Origin: Babylonia areolata
Lineage: Eukaryota > Mollusca > Gastropoda > Neogastropoda > Buccinidae
Direction of reading: 5' to 3'
Length of the DNA: 64,000 nt
NCBI RefSeq assembly: GCF_041734735.1
Contig: NC_134895.1
Location: forward strand, 17,443,525-17,507,524
Part shown: positions 1 to 13,600 of the stretch, one piece after another
Layout of the letters: the number at the start of each line of letters is the position of its first letter
Numbering within the stretch: the stretch's first letter is position 1
Position numbers and translations under genes: made by a program
The notes under the pieces: generated by a model
The model's input: only the letters and a program-made list of their open reading frames with translations
Told to the model about the DNA's origin: nothing
Databases searched by the model: none

Positions 1-810
1 TCGACAGGATAGAATAAAAAATAAATGAATGAATAAATCAATTAATACATAATCAATTAACAATCAGGCATAAGATAAGATAAAAAGTTAATTAAATAAA
101 AATATAGGATTAGTTTCTTAGCGCTATCTTTTGTTGTTTATTCCTTTACTTTTTTTATACTTTTTTTTCTTTTCTTTTTTTCTTCTCCCTCGGATTGTGG
201 TGGTGGTCGCTGTGGTTTTCTTTTCTTTCCTTCGTCACCGGTCTTTCCCGGCCGGCCAGCTTCAGTCAGTGAGTTTGCCAACCTGCTGATATTTATTCAT
301 CTGTCGTGGGACCGGGATTAAGTTGTCAGTCTCTAAGGAAGGACGTGCTATCAGTGGTGCTGCTGACCACCACGCTCCGAAGTGTAAACAGACGATGAGC
401 GCGCGTGCAGTGTGGATCAATGGAAAGCGCGGGATGCGGAGTGGAGGAGGGGGTTGGAGTGGGGAGGAAGCGGGTGAGGGGAGGGGGTGGGGGGTGGGGT
501 TTAGGGGTAGTGCGGAATTACTAAGCTGGGCTTCAACATGCTAGAATGGCTGCTGTCTTAATCAATGAATTATATTTTTTTAAATGAATGAATAAAGGTT
601 TTGTTTTGGACGTGAATCTACATGTCTGTCTCTGGTCTTTTTGTTTATAACTGATGTGTGTGTCTGCATCTTTCTGTCCTGTCTCTGTCTGTCTGTGTTT
701 CTGTCTCTGTCTGTCTGTGTTTCTGTCTCTGTCTCTCCCTCTCTCCGTCCATCTCTCTGTTTGTCTGTCTGTCTCTGTCTGCCACGGTCTCTCTGTCTGT
801 CTCCCCGCAT

Positions 811-851
<41 letters not shown>

Positions 852-1078
852 ATACCTACATGAAAAAATGATCGAGGATTTTCATCAGCTCAGTAAATGT
901 GTCACTCATGACAGTCCCTCAATATACGGAGAGAGACGGGTGGCCACACGTGGGAAAACCGTGACAACATTGGTTTGTCATTGTTCAGCTATCTTGGGAA
1001 GTCAACATCTTCTCATCGAACAGGTCATGCAGTTGAATCATGTAATGATTTCTGTCGGGTCAGTGACTGCACTGATGT

Positions 1079-1137
<59 letters not shown>

Positions 1138-1190
1138 CTTTTCGTGAGGGAAGGGTGAAAACAAGCCATCTGTGCTAATTCAATTTTCCC
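1..1190. other. intergenic, possible 3' end of an upstream gene
   Basis: No coding exon was recognised. AATAAA at 589-594 is followed by a GT/T-rich stretch, as at a 3' processing site, so a + strand transcript from outside the window might end near 610. The rest is CT-rich microsatellite (650-850 and 1081-1132). The 73-codon ORF at 323 has no family resemblance. Confidence 0.3.
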
Positions 1191-1196
1191 CCACTG

Positions 1197-1542
1197 TCAC
1201 TCGTATGTACACGAGTGGGCTTTTACGTGTATGACCGATTTTACCCCGCCATGTAGGCAGCCATACTCCGTTTTTGGGGGTGTGCAGGCTGGGTATGTTC
1301 TTGTTTCCATAACCCACCGAACGCTGATATGGATTACAGGATCTTTAACGTGCGTATTTGATCTTCTGCTTGCGTATACACACGAAGGGGGTTCAGGCAC
1401 AAGCAGGTCTGCACATATGTTGACCTAGGAGATAGGAAAAATCTCCACCCTTTACCCTCCAGGCGCCGTTACCGCCGATTCGATCCCGGGACCCTCAGAT
1501 TGAAAGCCCAACGCTTTAACCACTCAGCTATTGCGCCCGTCG
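1197..1542 (-). mobile_element. tRNA-derived SINE, family A, copy 1
   Basis: On the - strand the head reads GGGCGCAATAGCTGAGTGG with a box B GGATCGAATC, then body motifs AAAGGGTGGAGATTTTTCC, GTCAACATATGTGCAGACCT and GATCAAATACGCACGTTAAA. The same modules recur at 40875-41260 and 58377-58810. It lacks the AGAAG tail seen in those copies, so its 3' end is probably truncated. Confidence 0.8.
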
Positions 1543-1689
1543 CCTGCTGGTTTGATTATGACAGCTCTGGCAACTGAGGAGCTGCCCGGCGGTGCCAGTG
1601 AACTGATCTCGCCGTTTTTTACCTATATCACTTGGTCGTAGACCTCACGGCAATATCCACATTTCTTGCTCTGTACTGTTATGTGGAGT

Positions 1690-2095
1690 GGTGGCCTAGA
1701 GGTAACGCGTCCGCCTAAGAAGCGAGAGAATCTGAGCGCGCTGGTTCGAATCACGGCTCAGCCGCCGATATTTTCTCCCCCTCCACTAGACCTTGGGTGG
1801 TGGACTAGACGCTAGTCATTCGGATGAGACGATAAACCGAGGTCCCGTGTGCAGCATGCACTTAGCGCAAATAAAAGAACCCACGGCAACAAAAGGGTTG
1901 TTCCTGGCAAGATTCTGTAGAAAAATCCTTTTCGATAGGAAAAACAAATAAAAACTGCACGCAGGAAAAAATACAAAAAAAAAAAAAGGGTGGCGCTGTA
2001 GTGTAGCGACGCGCTCTCCCTGGGGAGAGCAGCCAGAATTTCACACAGAGAAATCTATTGTGATAAAAAGAAATACAAATACAAATATTTTTCGT
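1690..2095 (+). mobile_element. tRNA-derived SINE, family B, full copy
   Basis: The head at 1690-1765 is tRNA-like, with box A TGGCCTAGAGGTAACGC and box B GGTTCGAATC. A body follows with the conserved motif CATTCGGATGAGACGATAAA (1819-1838), then GCAGCATGCACTTAGCGC and AAAGAACCCACGGCAAC. A 3' segment reading GGCGCTGTAGTGTAGCGACG leads to a tail of ACAAAT repeats. Two further body copies lie at 28490 and 29967. Confidence 0.8.
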
Positions 2096-2660
2096 TTCCA
2101 ATACGGACAAAAATGTAAATATTATTGGTTAATAACATTGTAATATATATATACTCTACATTTCTTTCCCTCCACTCTTTTATTGGTCTTCTTTCCGGTA
2201 TCAGAGAGAAGAAATATAGAGTGTATATTACAATGTTAGTTTATCCAGTTTACAAGGTTTTTTTTCCGTCTTAGAAACGAAACTGAATGGAAAGAGTACA
2301 GGGGAAGAAATGTTGATGTTGTCCAGACTGCTACAATGCTTTGAAAATGGTATTTAGGTGGTGGGGATGGGGGTGATAAGCACTACCTTATGTAGCATCG
2401 GTCGGGGCCGGTAATGCACAGGTTTTTGACTCTAGTCCGCCAAGTGAAAAGGTTTTTTTTTCAGTTTTCTCCCACTCAGCATTTTACTGACAGGAAGTCT
2501 ATCTCTTCCCCACGCACTGCAGTATCGCAGTTGAACAATCTCAGTCCCGGAAGAGGTCGCCACGGCACCTTCGCTCACGGACTTACACTTGACACCTTCA
2601 AAAGGAGACTGCACTGAATTATAAGGGGCCGGTCCCGGTCGTGGGACCTCCGTTTCGGTT

Positions 2661-2775
2661 TCAATTTCAGTAGCTCAAGGAGGCGTCACTGCGTTCGGAC
2701 AAATCCATATACGCTACACCACATCTGCCAAGCAGATGCCTGACCAGCAGCGTAACCCAACGCGCTTAGTGGGAC
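2661..2775 (+). mobile_element. short tRNA-related SINE, family C, copy 1
   Basis: Shared motifs: TCAGTAGCTCAAGGAGGCGT, CACATCTGCCAAGCAGATGC and GACCAGCAGCGTAACCCAAC. TAGCTCAAGG fits a pol III box A. Copies lie also at 6139, 34130 and 49294. The central ATCTGCCAAGCAGAT is an inverted repeat. Confidence 0.7.
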
Positions 2776-2810
2776 CTCCATGATGCGGATAAAGCCGCAG
2801 GGGTAGAGTG

Positions 2811-3210
2811 GATTTCCCCTGTCTTCCACTGAGGTCAACAGATGCGCAGTCCTGCTCAGTATTGTTCCTGATCCCCCTTCAAGTTCATCAGTGTGCGGCC
2901 GTGTATGCGCATACAGGTCATGATACGTTCAAGATCACCAGTGTAATGATTCATGTCAGCGTTCGGTGGGTTGCGGAAACAAGATCATACCCGGCGGGAT
3001 ACAGTGAACAACCCCGGCCACCCCCAGCGCCGAAAACGGAGCTGATTTGACTGACTGCGGCCTACATACGTGGCGGGGTTACAGTAAAAACGGTCATACA
3101 CAAAAAAGCACACTCGTGTATAATTTACAGAGTAGAGTGAACGTGTGCTTGAGTTACGGCAGTCGCAGCCCAGGAATCGGAAGGAGAAGAACATGAGAAG
3201 AAGAAACTCA
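2811..3210 (+). mobile_element. old, diverged SINE family A-like copy upstream of SKP2
   Basis: Retains the module order of family A at low identity: GTGTATGCGCATA, ATTCATGTCAGCGTTCGGTG, GGAAACAAGATCATACCCG, CGGTCATACACA and GTCGCAGCCCAGGAATC, ending in AGAAGAAG-like tails. The tRNA-like head is lost. Confidence 0.6.
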
Positions 3211-3214
3211 AATT

Positions 3215-4065
3215 ACTCCCTTGCGGGATGTGCCGCGGGGACAAACCCGATGGCATTCGCAGTATGTGTAATAGGAGAAAGTTATGGACCGTGTAGCTAA
3301 GGCCACTGGAAGGCCTAAACACTCATTTTCAGTCAAGTTCAAGTTCGAGTTCAAGTAACGACTGACCGTCCACTCGTCACCTCCGTCCCACCCAGGCCCT
3401 GATGAGTCCCCACCCTGTCACTCCGTGATCATTTACTGTTTTCTGTTTCAGTGAAACCGGCCGCGGCCACAACTGATTGCCACGGTTAGTTGCCAGTCAC
3501 TGGCACGGTCACTACTGTAATGCACCGCAGGACCAATTCAGTCAAGTGTTAACTTGACAAATGTGCACGGGCTCCCGCGGAGACAATTCTTCAACTGGGC
3601 CATGAACCGTTGAAGTTGCCACTGGCACTGAGTCAACACGATCAACACTTAGCCCTATAGCTGTTCGTCTGTATTAGTGCATCTCTGAATATATACTGAT
3701 CAACGGCTGACTCCGACCGCGCCCCAGCCTCCATTCGGCTTCAGTGTAATGTTTTGTTTGCCGTTCAGTGCTTCCCACTTCACTGACTGACTGACTAGTT
3801 TGCTTCATTGCTTCAAGTTTTTCGTCTGGTGGAAACTTGATAGCTGAACTGACCTCAGTCCTCAGCTCGTACTAGTTGTTTCCGACGTGACAAGACTGAT
3901 AACCCAAGACCTAAATATTCAAGTCAGTTGAAGCTGCCATATAGAACAAGTAGCCTACTGTGTAGTGTCCACCAGTTACACCCCACCCCCCACCTCCCCA
4001 TTTATACGGTTCGCCTGCCGGGTTCAGTTTGGCGGCCGGGTAAAAACTCTCTCTCTCTCTCTCGG

Positions 4066-4124
<59 letters not shown>

Positions 4125-4300
4125 ACTAGTAAATTACTCCTTGTAAACGCCCGGCCACTCAGCGACCGTCCGGGGACCAGTCCGGGACCCCACTGAGTCA
4201 GTCCGTCCAACTTTAGTTGACTTAAACAATCTTCAACAGTCTTAAACAATCCGAGTCAGTGATGATTCAGTTTGCTATTCAGATGTGATCGTCAGTGTTG
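3215..4300. other. upstream of SKP2, no gene seen
   Basis: Mixed-composition DNA with many CACTGAC/TCAGT-type short motifs and a (CT)n(GT)n microsatellite at 4045-4118. No exon or defined element was recognised. Confidence 0.4.
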
Positions 4301-4657
4301 CCAGTTTACACCGTAGAGGTTTTATTCTAACGAACAGAATCCGGCCGGCCGCGGTGGCCTCAGTCATGACGAGATATCGACTGATACTGCCACTCGGCTT
4401 TTCCCTTCAGATCAGAACCCTCAAATAGTGACAGAATAATCGACATTTGATTGTGGTCACTGTCCGGAGAGAAGAAAGGAAGGCCAAGGGGCAGACCAAG
4501 TGGGGGATAAAAAGCTTGAAGCTGCGCACGGCGCACACAAAGGCAAGGACCAAGATGACAACTGTACCAATACCGATTTGGGACGGGCCTACTTCCGATT
4601 CTGCGCCTATCGTGAACTCCCGCGAGTGAGAATGGCGATATTGTGGAGGCGCAAATT
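4300..4657 (+). promoter_or_regulatory. likely SKP2 promoter / 5' leader
   Basis: The stretch upstream of the SKP2 start contains a CpG-rich GC block around 4342-4355 (CCGGCCGGCCGCGG) and no convincing coding ORF. No TATA box is clear. Promoter function is inferred only from position and CpG content. Confidence 0.3.
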
Positions 4658-6095
4658 ATGAACATGGGGAAAGCAAAAGGCTCTAAAAAATGGGCGAAGG
4701 AAGTTAGGAAGGAGAACAGACCTTATCACGGGTGTGTTGCATTATGCAGCTGTTCCTTCTGACTATTTAGATGGAACTTTTTGGCTTTATTTCACAAGTT
4801 TTGTTTTATTTTTGTGCCGAGGAATGAATTGACAAATTTGAACTGAACCGCTGAATGGCAGTTTTGACAACAACAAAAATTTCGTCAATATATTTTCTTT
4901 CGGTACTTTTTATGCTGAAGTGGAAGCGGACAGTTGCAAGTGAATAGTTACAGATAATACAGAATTACTCATCATATTTTATAGGCCTAATGATTGGGGC
5001 TTGTGATCTTATATCTGATCTAAGTCATTGGATGATTATTTAGTGAGGGTCTTTTTCCGGTTCCAGCAATTGATTTTATGTATGTGACTATGGTGAATAC
5101 TAATTAGTACCTTTTAAATTGTTTACTTGAATGATTGTTTTGACTATTTGTTAAAGTAACTAACTGATTTTATTCTAGTTTGAAACTGTGTTAAGCAAGT
5201 ACAAATGTTCCATCTGATGAGCCCTCAACATATAAGTGCTGTCTTTTCTTTGTTTCTCATCTCCCACAGAATCTCTCTGCACCCTCAGGGTGACTCTTAA
5301 GTTTGCTCTGTTTTCAGTGAGAGGACAAATGCACTCCAGCACCTACCAGGTCCTTCCCATTCCAGGTATGTTGTGGAGTGCCGTTTGGCAGATAGCTCTG
5401 AGGAGGAGGCAGGTCTGGTCTCTAGCTCAGATGATCTGCCATTGGCCTCCTGCCCTTCATGGACCCTGAACAGCAACAGCGTCACCAGCGATGAATATGG
5501 GGTGGTTCCTCTGCCAACAGAAGATAAGGGTTCTGTGGTTGTGAGCAAGGCTTCAAATGACAGGCCCGAAGCTGTGCCTTTGAGAACTCTGTCTGGGAAT
5601 AAACAGTATTTGGTGACCCCAGCGCTGCCGACAAGAGCTGCTCCTGCTGCCCCAATGGTATGTAGCATCACTGGAACACAACTTAAATCTAAGTAAATTC
5701 ATAAAACTTGGAAAGGGTGTGTAACTTTTGTTACATCTAAAACATACTTGTCAGTATGTTTGATTTGTTGCAAATCATTACCATTAGTGCGTGTGTGTGT
5801 GCGTGCGTGGTGTGTGCGTTTTTGCATGTTTTGGAGACATTGGACTGAAGTTGTGATTCATTGAGTATGTATTGTATCCTCCACATCTCAAAAGGGGCAA
5901 AAGGATTAAATTTCTTCAAATCTTTTGATGTGTTTGTGGTGATATCCACAATTTTTCCCCTCAAGAGTTAGTAGTGTTCACACGGTGTGGACGTTGACTC
6001 CATCAGTCACACAGAGTGGAGGTGAAGAAATGTGGATACTGCCGTGTTTGTTACTTGTATTGGATTTGTTGCTTTTTGTTTTGGGAGGATTTTGT

Positions 6096-6127
<32 letters not shown>

Positions 6128-9100
6128 CAATTTTGCTTTCAGTTTCTCTCAAGGAGGCGTCACTGCATTCAGACAAATCCACATCTCGGCAGATGCCTGA
6201 CCAGCATCATAACCCAATGCACTTAATCAGGCTTTCTTTGAGTGCGCACTTATATTTTTGTGTACCTATCAGAATGGATTTCTTCTACAGAACATTGCCA
6301 GAGGACAACACTCGTTGCCATGGATTTTTTTCAGTGCGCCAAGTGTGTGATCTCACAGGACCTCTGTTTATCATCTCTTCCAAATGACTAGACTCTCAAT
6401 CTCAGTCTCAGTTGATTTTTAGTTGAACTTGGAGAAAAGGTGAGAGCATGATTCGAACCCACACCCTCAATGACCGTCTGTATTGGCAGCTGAGTGTCTT
6501 AACCATTCTTCCTTTGCTTACAGTTTATTGGCAGTCACATGTTGCATTATTATTAAGATCTTGTGTTTTTCTTCTTTTGTTTCTTTTTATGAACAAAATG
6601 ACTACAGAATACTTAAAAAAAATAATATAATATAAAAACACGCACACGAACAAACACTACCCCTTGTAAATGGAAGAATATAGGATCCCCAAAAAGGGAC
6701 ATTTATTTCCAAACATTTCAAGCTTAGCAGTTAGCTCTTCATCAGTGGTGTGGCTGGTGACAGTAGGCTTGCGTCTTAGAATTGGCAAGGTTTGTGATGA
6801 AAATTAACTGTTGAGATGGAGTGGACACAGGGATAGACGAGGGAGAAATGGTCACAAGTGTGAGAGGGAAAGGTGTGCAGGATGAGGATCAGATGATATT
6901 CTTTTCCCATGAAAATAAGCATGGATACATAAAGAATAGCCATGACTTTCAGGACATCTTCAGTCTAATTACATTATGATTATTTGGGCCCAACTATGAA
7001 AGTCAGTAAGAAGTGCTCCAAAAGTAGAATAAACAAGGTGGCAAATAAACTTGTGTTTTTGTTGTTTTTTTAATTATTGTAATGAACTGAATTGTTTACA
7101 GTTGTTTGTCTAAGGAGCACTTCTATCCAGCTTTCATGATCAGGTCCAAAGTGGTTGGAATACGATTTAAAAGATTGATGTAGTTAAGTCCCAGAATCTT
7201 ATTCTTAGCATCAGCAATCAGTATTGAGATCAGAAAGGTTTTTGTCCAGTGAATGCCCATTTCTTGTTATGTGATTTTAAATGTTCTGTCTGACAGCACT
7301 CTGATTCAGTTTCTAAGGAACGGCGCATTGATTTTACAGTCTTCAGGACATGATACTTTATCCCTCATGCCACAAGCAGCTGCTGGAGGGATACGTTTGT
7401 GGGTTAAGCCTGAATGTTTCTAAACTCTCATCAAGATGATATGAAAATATGAAGTATTTGACATGCACATGATTGAAAGCTATTTTTTGTGAAATACAAA
7501 TGATGCACTTCAAGTTCATGTGATGTGATTTCCAGGCTCCTCGTGTGCTTGGCAACCGCCAGCGGGAGAACTGCTTCCAGAACATGCCAGACGAAGACTC
7601 TATGGCCAGTTTCTTTGGTCTGCTCACTCCACCTCGCAAAGATGATCTGTGCCACATCCCTCGCATTCCAGAAGTTCCGGGTGAGTCATGCTGTGGGGCA
7701 TTGTGCGGCAAAGTCATCTATAGACATTTGCAGGGTTTTTGATGCATACTTTGCCTGGACAAAGCAATAGTAAATTAACTTATTTCTTGCTGTTCACAGC
7801 TTTTGAAAATAGGCGGTGTGGGGGGGATGCATTGTGTAGTGATGAACTTGAACTGTGTTTCAGAATCTTATGTTTTGTTCTGTTTGATGTAGGTTTTTGT
7901 CATAACTTTTTTCTTTTTATAAATAGTTTGAAGACTATTGAACATAGTTTGTCATGACAGAATAGATAAAAATTTGCCATGGTGTGAAAGCACCAAAATA
8001 AAAGTGTTCAGGGGCCAGTGTAAACATGTTCCTGTCAAAATAATACTTTATGTTCAATGCATATGATTAGTAATTCTTTCGTTGAAAATAACAGTTGTTT
8101 TTTTTCATCTTGTATGTAAAAGAATTGAAAAAATCAGACTCTGAATCAAATTCTGGACTTCATTTATTTTGATTGTCAGGTAACTTGATTGTCAGGAAGG
8201 CATAGGTTTCTATGAATAAAATGTTTATACTCACATGGTTTGAACATTTACTGCTCTTTTTTTTTTCTTTAATTACAAGGTAAGATTGTTTTCAAAAATG
8301 TTTAACTTAATTTGTTGACATTGTTGTCCTTTTCTTTCAGATTACTTTGAACATGTACCAGATGAAGTTATACTACACATATTTTACTTCCTGACACGAC
8401 GGAACCTCGTGAGGTGCATGAGAGTGTGCAAAAAGTGGAGTCGAATTGCGTAAGTGTCACAGATATTTTGTAACTGTACAATTCTGAACAAAACTGTAGT
8501 CTTTGTGTTTGACTAAGAATTTAAGACTGGGTAATGACTCAGTAATATCTTAGTCATGAGGAGGTAGTTGTATGGATGTGATAAACAGTCTTGATGACTT
8601 CTTTTCTTTCAAATTTACATCAGATGATCAACACAGTATGGTTAAAACATGAAAAGAGAAAAGCAAACATCAATCTGTTAGTATTTGTGTTTAGGGGTGG
8701 GGAGAACCCGAGAAGTACCTTTTCTGTTACGCCCTTTGGCATGCAGGACAGCAATGAAGAACCACCATTCTTGTCTAAATGGTACCCTAGTATGCTTCAG
8801 GGTCTGGAGTTTTCCTTGAACTGTTCTGCGCCAGGTGTTCTTTGCCCTTCCTCTCTTGCGTCTACCTTCTGGAGCCCAGTGAAGGGCTGTCCGGGTGATG
8901 TGACCTTGCTCCCTTCACATATGTCCAATCCATTTTCACCACCCTCTCATGATGATGATCCCCATGTTCTCTTGACTGCGCTTGGCAAGTAGTAGTTGAT
9001 TCAATACAGTTCTGGGACAGAAGATTCGCAGGATTCCTTGGGGTTTTGTAAGTTGGGTTGGGAAGATCTGGGTAATGCAACAAAAAATGTCACAATAGTT

Positions 9101-9803
9101 TCCCATCAAAAATTTAAATTAAAATTTTTGCATAAAGAAGAATCACTTATTGAGTTATTGGCAAACAACCACAACCAGCTTCATATAGTTGCTTATTATG
9201 CAAACGAAAATGTCATGAAAGCGACACATGTTCTAAAGAGTTGATCTGCCCATCTTGCGTTGACACAGGTGTGATGAGTTGTTGTGGAGGCGAGTGGACA
9301 TTGGCCATCGGAAAGTGCATTCAAAGACAGTGGGGCTGCTTTTCAACAGAGGCACCACACATTTGAGATTGGCGAAAAGTGAGGTAAGGATGAATTTTCT
9401 GACAGCATTAACTTCTGTTTGCTTCTTGGTATGTCTTTGTTTCTTTCTTTTCCTTGACATGTTTAATCAAATTAATGGTTTAGTGGGGTCATTTTGAGTC
9501 ATTGTTCACCATGTCATGGTAGATGTTTTATTATTTATACTGTAGAGGACCCTAGATAAAAAATGATTTCTTCCTTGGCTCATTTTTGTGTTGTGATCAG
9601 TATCTGTTATTTATCCATAAGGTGAGTATGCTGTTAAGTATTTTCCTTTTTCTTTTTTCTTTTTTTTTTACGACAGAATGAGAATAGCTTTTTTCCTAAC
9701 ATGCATTGTACCCAAACAGCATTTTTACTGTTTGGAAAGGTTACAGAGTTCTTTGTATGTATAGATCTATCAGTGAATAGTTTTTGCATATATCGGTTTA
9801 TGC

Positions 9804-9834
<31 letters not shown>

Positions 9835-9866
9835 CCCTTCTTCGCTCTGTTTCTCCCTCCCTCTCT

Positions 9867-9909
<43 letters not shown>

Positions 9910-9947
9910 CTCCCCCCTCTGTCTCTTCCCTCCCCGTGTCTCTTCTG

Positions 9948-9992
<45 letters not shown>

Positions 9993-10585
9993 TTCTTCCC
10001 CCCCTCCCACCAACACTGAGATATTCTACAGTACCAGCCCAATAATCAAGAAATCATGGATTGGTAAATCTGAGTACATTTTTTTTTTAAATTACATGAA
10101 AACTGACAGGAGGAATAAGTACTATAATCAAGCCTGTGTCTAAATTGTGGTTTGGTCTTTTACAGATCAAGGGAAATTTGATAGGAAATCTTAACAACAG
10201 CTTCAGTGAAGAGCCAAGGTAAGTTTGCATTGGATGTTGGTGTGGATTTCTGAGTTAATGGGAAATTTTTTTTTTTCTCCGTGAACAAAATGAAGTTGTA
10301 TTGGAAGGAAGTCATAGTAGAGACAGATGTAAAGTTCCTACAAGTAATATGTTTCATGAGCCGAGAGATATTTAAACCTGTAGTATGGTTGTACAGTATT
10401 GAAAACTCATGCTGTTTTTTGCTCGATACACATTTATGCAAAATGATGTTAAAAATGTGACTGGATGCTGAAAGCTGAGCAACAGAATGTGACATATTTG
10501 AAATAGAAAATATCATTAACCTGCCATGGGTTCTCTTCACAGAATATATATATATATATCTTAGTTTTTTTTATCTATATATCTA

Positions 10586-10627
<42 letters not shown>

Positions 10628-13600
10628 GGAATAACCTGTCAGTTTGAAAAGTTGCTTCTTTTTAACAGAAATGCTACTAAATTATTGTGACATTGTCATA
10701 TTAGCATTGAAAACTCGCAACCATCTTACATTTTTGGTTCCTTTTTCATAAACTAAACACAGTGGATTGATGAGAGAACTCTGAAACTGTCAACCATTAC
10801 ACTTAAAGATGCTTTCTGTTTGTTTGTTTTTTGTTTGTTTTTTTTTGGGGGGGAGGGGGGGGTTAATTCAGTTTGGTTTTGTTTCACACTCGGTACTTTT
10901 TGTTTTTTTCTAATTTTTGTTTGTTATTCTTGTTTGTTTTGTTTTGTTTAACTCATTTTGTTTTTGTTTTGCATTACATTTATATTGAAATCATTAATTT
11001 CATGTGTCAGTTTTTTTGTGTTTTTTTTAGTGGATCATGTGAGATGTGGGAAGAAACGTCAGCATATGCACATTGTGTCAGTCATGTGCCCTTGATTCCT
11101 GTTGTTTGCGTTTCAGTTGTCACATCAGTTTTCTGCACATGTCTTTTGTGTGTGTATGTGTTCAGTGCGAGTCGCCTGCAGTACCTGGACCTGAGCATGG
11201 CTACTATTAGTGAGAAAGCGCTTGCCGACATTCTGTCCCATTGCCGACAGCTGAGGAAAGTCAGCCTGGAGCACGTGGGGGTCAACGAAACCATTCTGCA
11301 GTCAGTACACCCCCGCTGCCTGGTTTATTAGCTGGAGGGATGGAGGTTTTAGGTTAAAGCACCCTTCTGGCTAGTTTGTAACTGGAGGAATTTTTAGGTT
11401 AACACCCCACTGCCCAGTTACTAACTGCTGCCTAGTTATTAACCAGAGGGAATTTAGTTTATTAGTGCCCTTAGCTGGAGAGATGGCGGTTTAGGTTAAA
11501 ACATTCTGCTGCCTAGTTATCGAATGGAGGGATTTTAGGTTATTGAAACACTTTGCTGTCTAGTTATCAACTGATGGGATTTTTAGGTTAAAACAGAGTT
11601 TCAAAAGAGTTGATCTGAAGATGCTTGGAATAAGGAAAGGCACTGGAGTGGTTATGTATAAGTGAAATGATGTTCAGAGTGAATTTATTGATGCATATTA
11701 AATTGATAATTGGTTAATGCAAATGAAATTGACTTAGTTTGCAGAGCTGCTCGGTCTGTCTCAGGTTTTTATTTAGCTTGTTTGAGTTGTTTTTATTGTC
11801 TGTCTTCTCTATATTTTGGGCAGATAGTGGAAGGAATTTCAGGGTGAACTGGGCATGTTTATCCACTTTCTCTTGTTGATTAAAACCAATTAACATTTTA
11901 CTGAAACTGTCAAAGCAATGCAGTTAAAAATCAGGGTGGGTGTCATTATTTGACTTAAACATAGAGCTGTTATGGGTTCTGCAAGTGATAATATCAGAAA
12001 GGATTTGATGAGTTATATGTGTGGCATGTCTTTTCTTTCTTAAGTTTTTATATATTTAAAAAAAACAACAACAAAAAAACGTGTTGCGTGTATTCAGCCT
12101 GTTGTCGGAGAACCCTAAGCTGGATACACTGAATCTGGCCATGAGTCGGGGAGTAACCTCATCTGGACTGATGCCACTCTTCGCTCATTGCTCCAAGTAA
12201 GTTCATGATGTCTGTATGTCATTTCTGCACCCTTTTCTGTCAGAGATATTCCTTTGTGATTTGGTTGTTGGGAGGTGGTGGTGGTGGTGGTTTGTTTTTT
12301 TTTTGCCAGACATACATTCTGTTCTTACTTTGTGTGTGGTTTTGTACATTACAGAGCAGTCTACTGTTCAGTTTGAGTACAGTTTTATAACACTGAGATA
12401 TGGTTGTTTAAACTATTGCTTGAAATACTACATGCATACTTCTATTTTTTAGATATGAAATCTGGTGACCACACAGTCGACCAGTTGTAATTACTAACCA
12501 CTTTGGTTGGCTTATGTCGTGATGAAATGCCAACTTGTATTGATGACCTAAAGTTCTGATCATGTTGCATCACTTCAAGAAATAAAAGGGGGGAAATTAT
12601 CCATTCAACATGAGTTGTCACCAACCAGAAAGAGAAAGTCTGTTCAAACCCACTCTGTAGTGATAGTATTGAAAGCAGGAGAGGTCCCTGTGACTGAATA
12701 GATGTGGTTCTGGTGATAGATAAGAAGCAATTTTGCTTTGTGGAAAAGACCATAAGTCAGGTGATAGTGGTTGGGAGAACACACACACCCAGCATCCCCA
12801 TCACAACAGGAGGCTGGTGGTCGCATGAATGATGAATATGACTGAAGATCTCATGTGAGTCCAAATCATTTGTCCACAAAATATTAAATATGAAGTTTTT
12901 AGTATTTTAGTATTATTAAGAGTGAAATGCTGAACAGTCTTCATTTGAAACATGCATGCATGTCACTCAGTTGAAAGCAGTTGGTGAAGTTTTTGTGAGC
13001 ATCTTGACTGTGAAGATAATTTCTCCTGTGTGAACATGGTAGTCAAAAAACACCTGTGTGTTCAGGAATTTATATTCATTTGAAACTTGTTCTTTGTTTT
13101 TTCCATCTAAAGACTGGACCTGTCACTGTGTCTGCCATGAACATGTTTATTGAAATACTTGACATTCTTTGATCTTACCAAATCAGGTTAACATCCTTTG
13201 ATTATCTTACAAATCAGGTTATGAGTGTTTTATAGTTCCTTTCCATGATTGTGACTCTGATTGACTTTTAGGCTGACACAGCTGAATTTGGCGTGGACTG
13301 GCATGGCGCAGAAGACTGTCTCCTACGTGTGTGGGGCTGTTCCAGAAAATATTCTGCACCTCAATATCAGTGGATGTCGGGAGGTCATCTCTGATGAGGG
13401 TGAGTGTGTGCACATATACTTGTGTGTTCTTGTGCACACAGATGTAAATGTATCTGTGATTGTGTGCGTAGAGTTTAAACCCCATGTTTTTCTTGTTTCT
13501 AGAGGATTTAGATAAGTCCTTGAGAGAAAAAAGAACATTAAGTGCTGTTTTGCATTGTGTATCAATGTATGTGTCAACACATGTGCATGTGAGTGTGAAG

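Noticed and set aside
323-544. 73-codon ORF near the left edge
   Set aside because: Its glycine-rich end comes from a GGGG-rich stretch, it has no family resemblance and no splice evidence.
580-871. Arg/Glu-rich and Ser/Leu-rich ORFs on both strands
   Set aside because: They are translations of the CT/TGTC microsatellite region and have no non-repetitive sequence.
8591-8992. 133-codon + strand ORF in SKP2 intron 4
   Set aside because: It is antisense to a decayed LINE fragment and has no sensible splice or start context.
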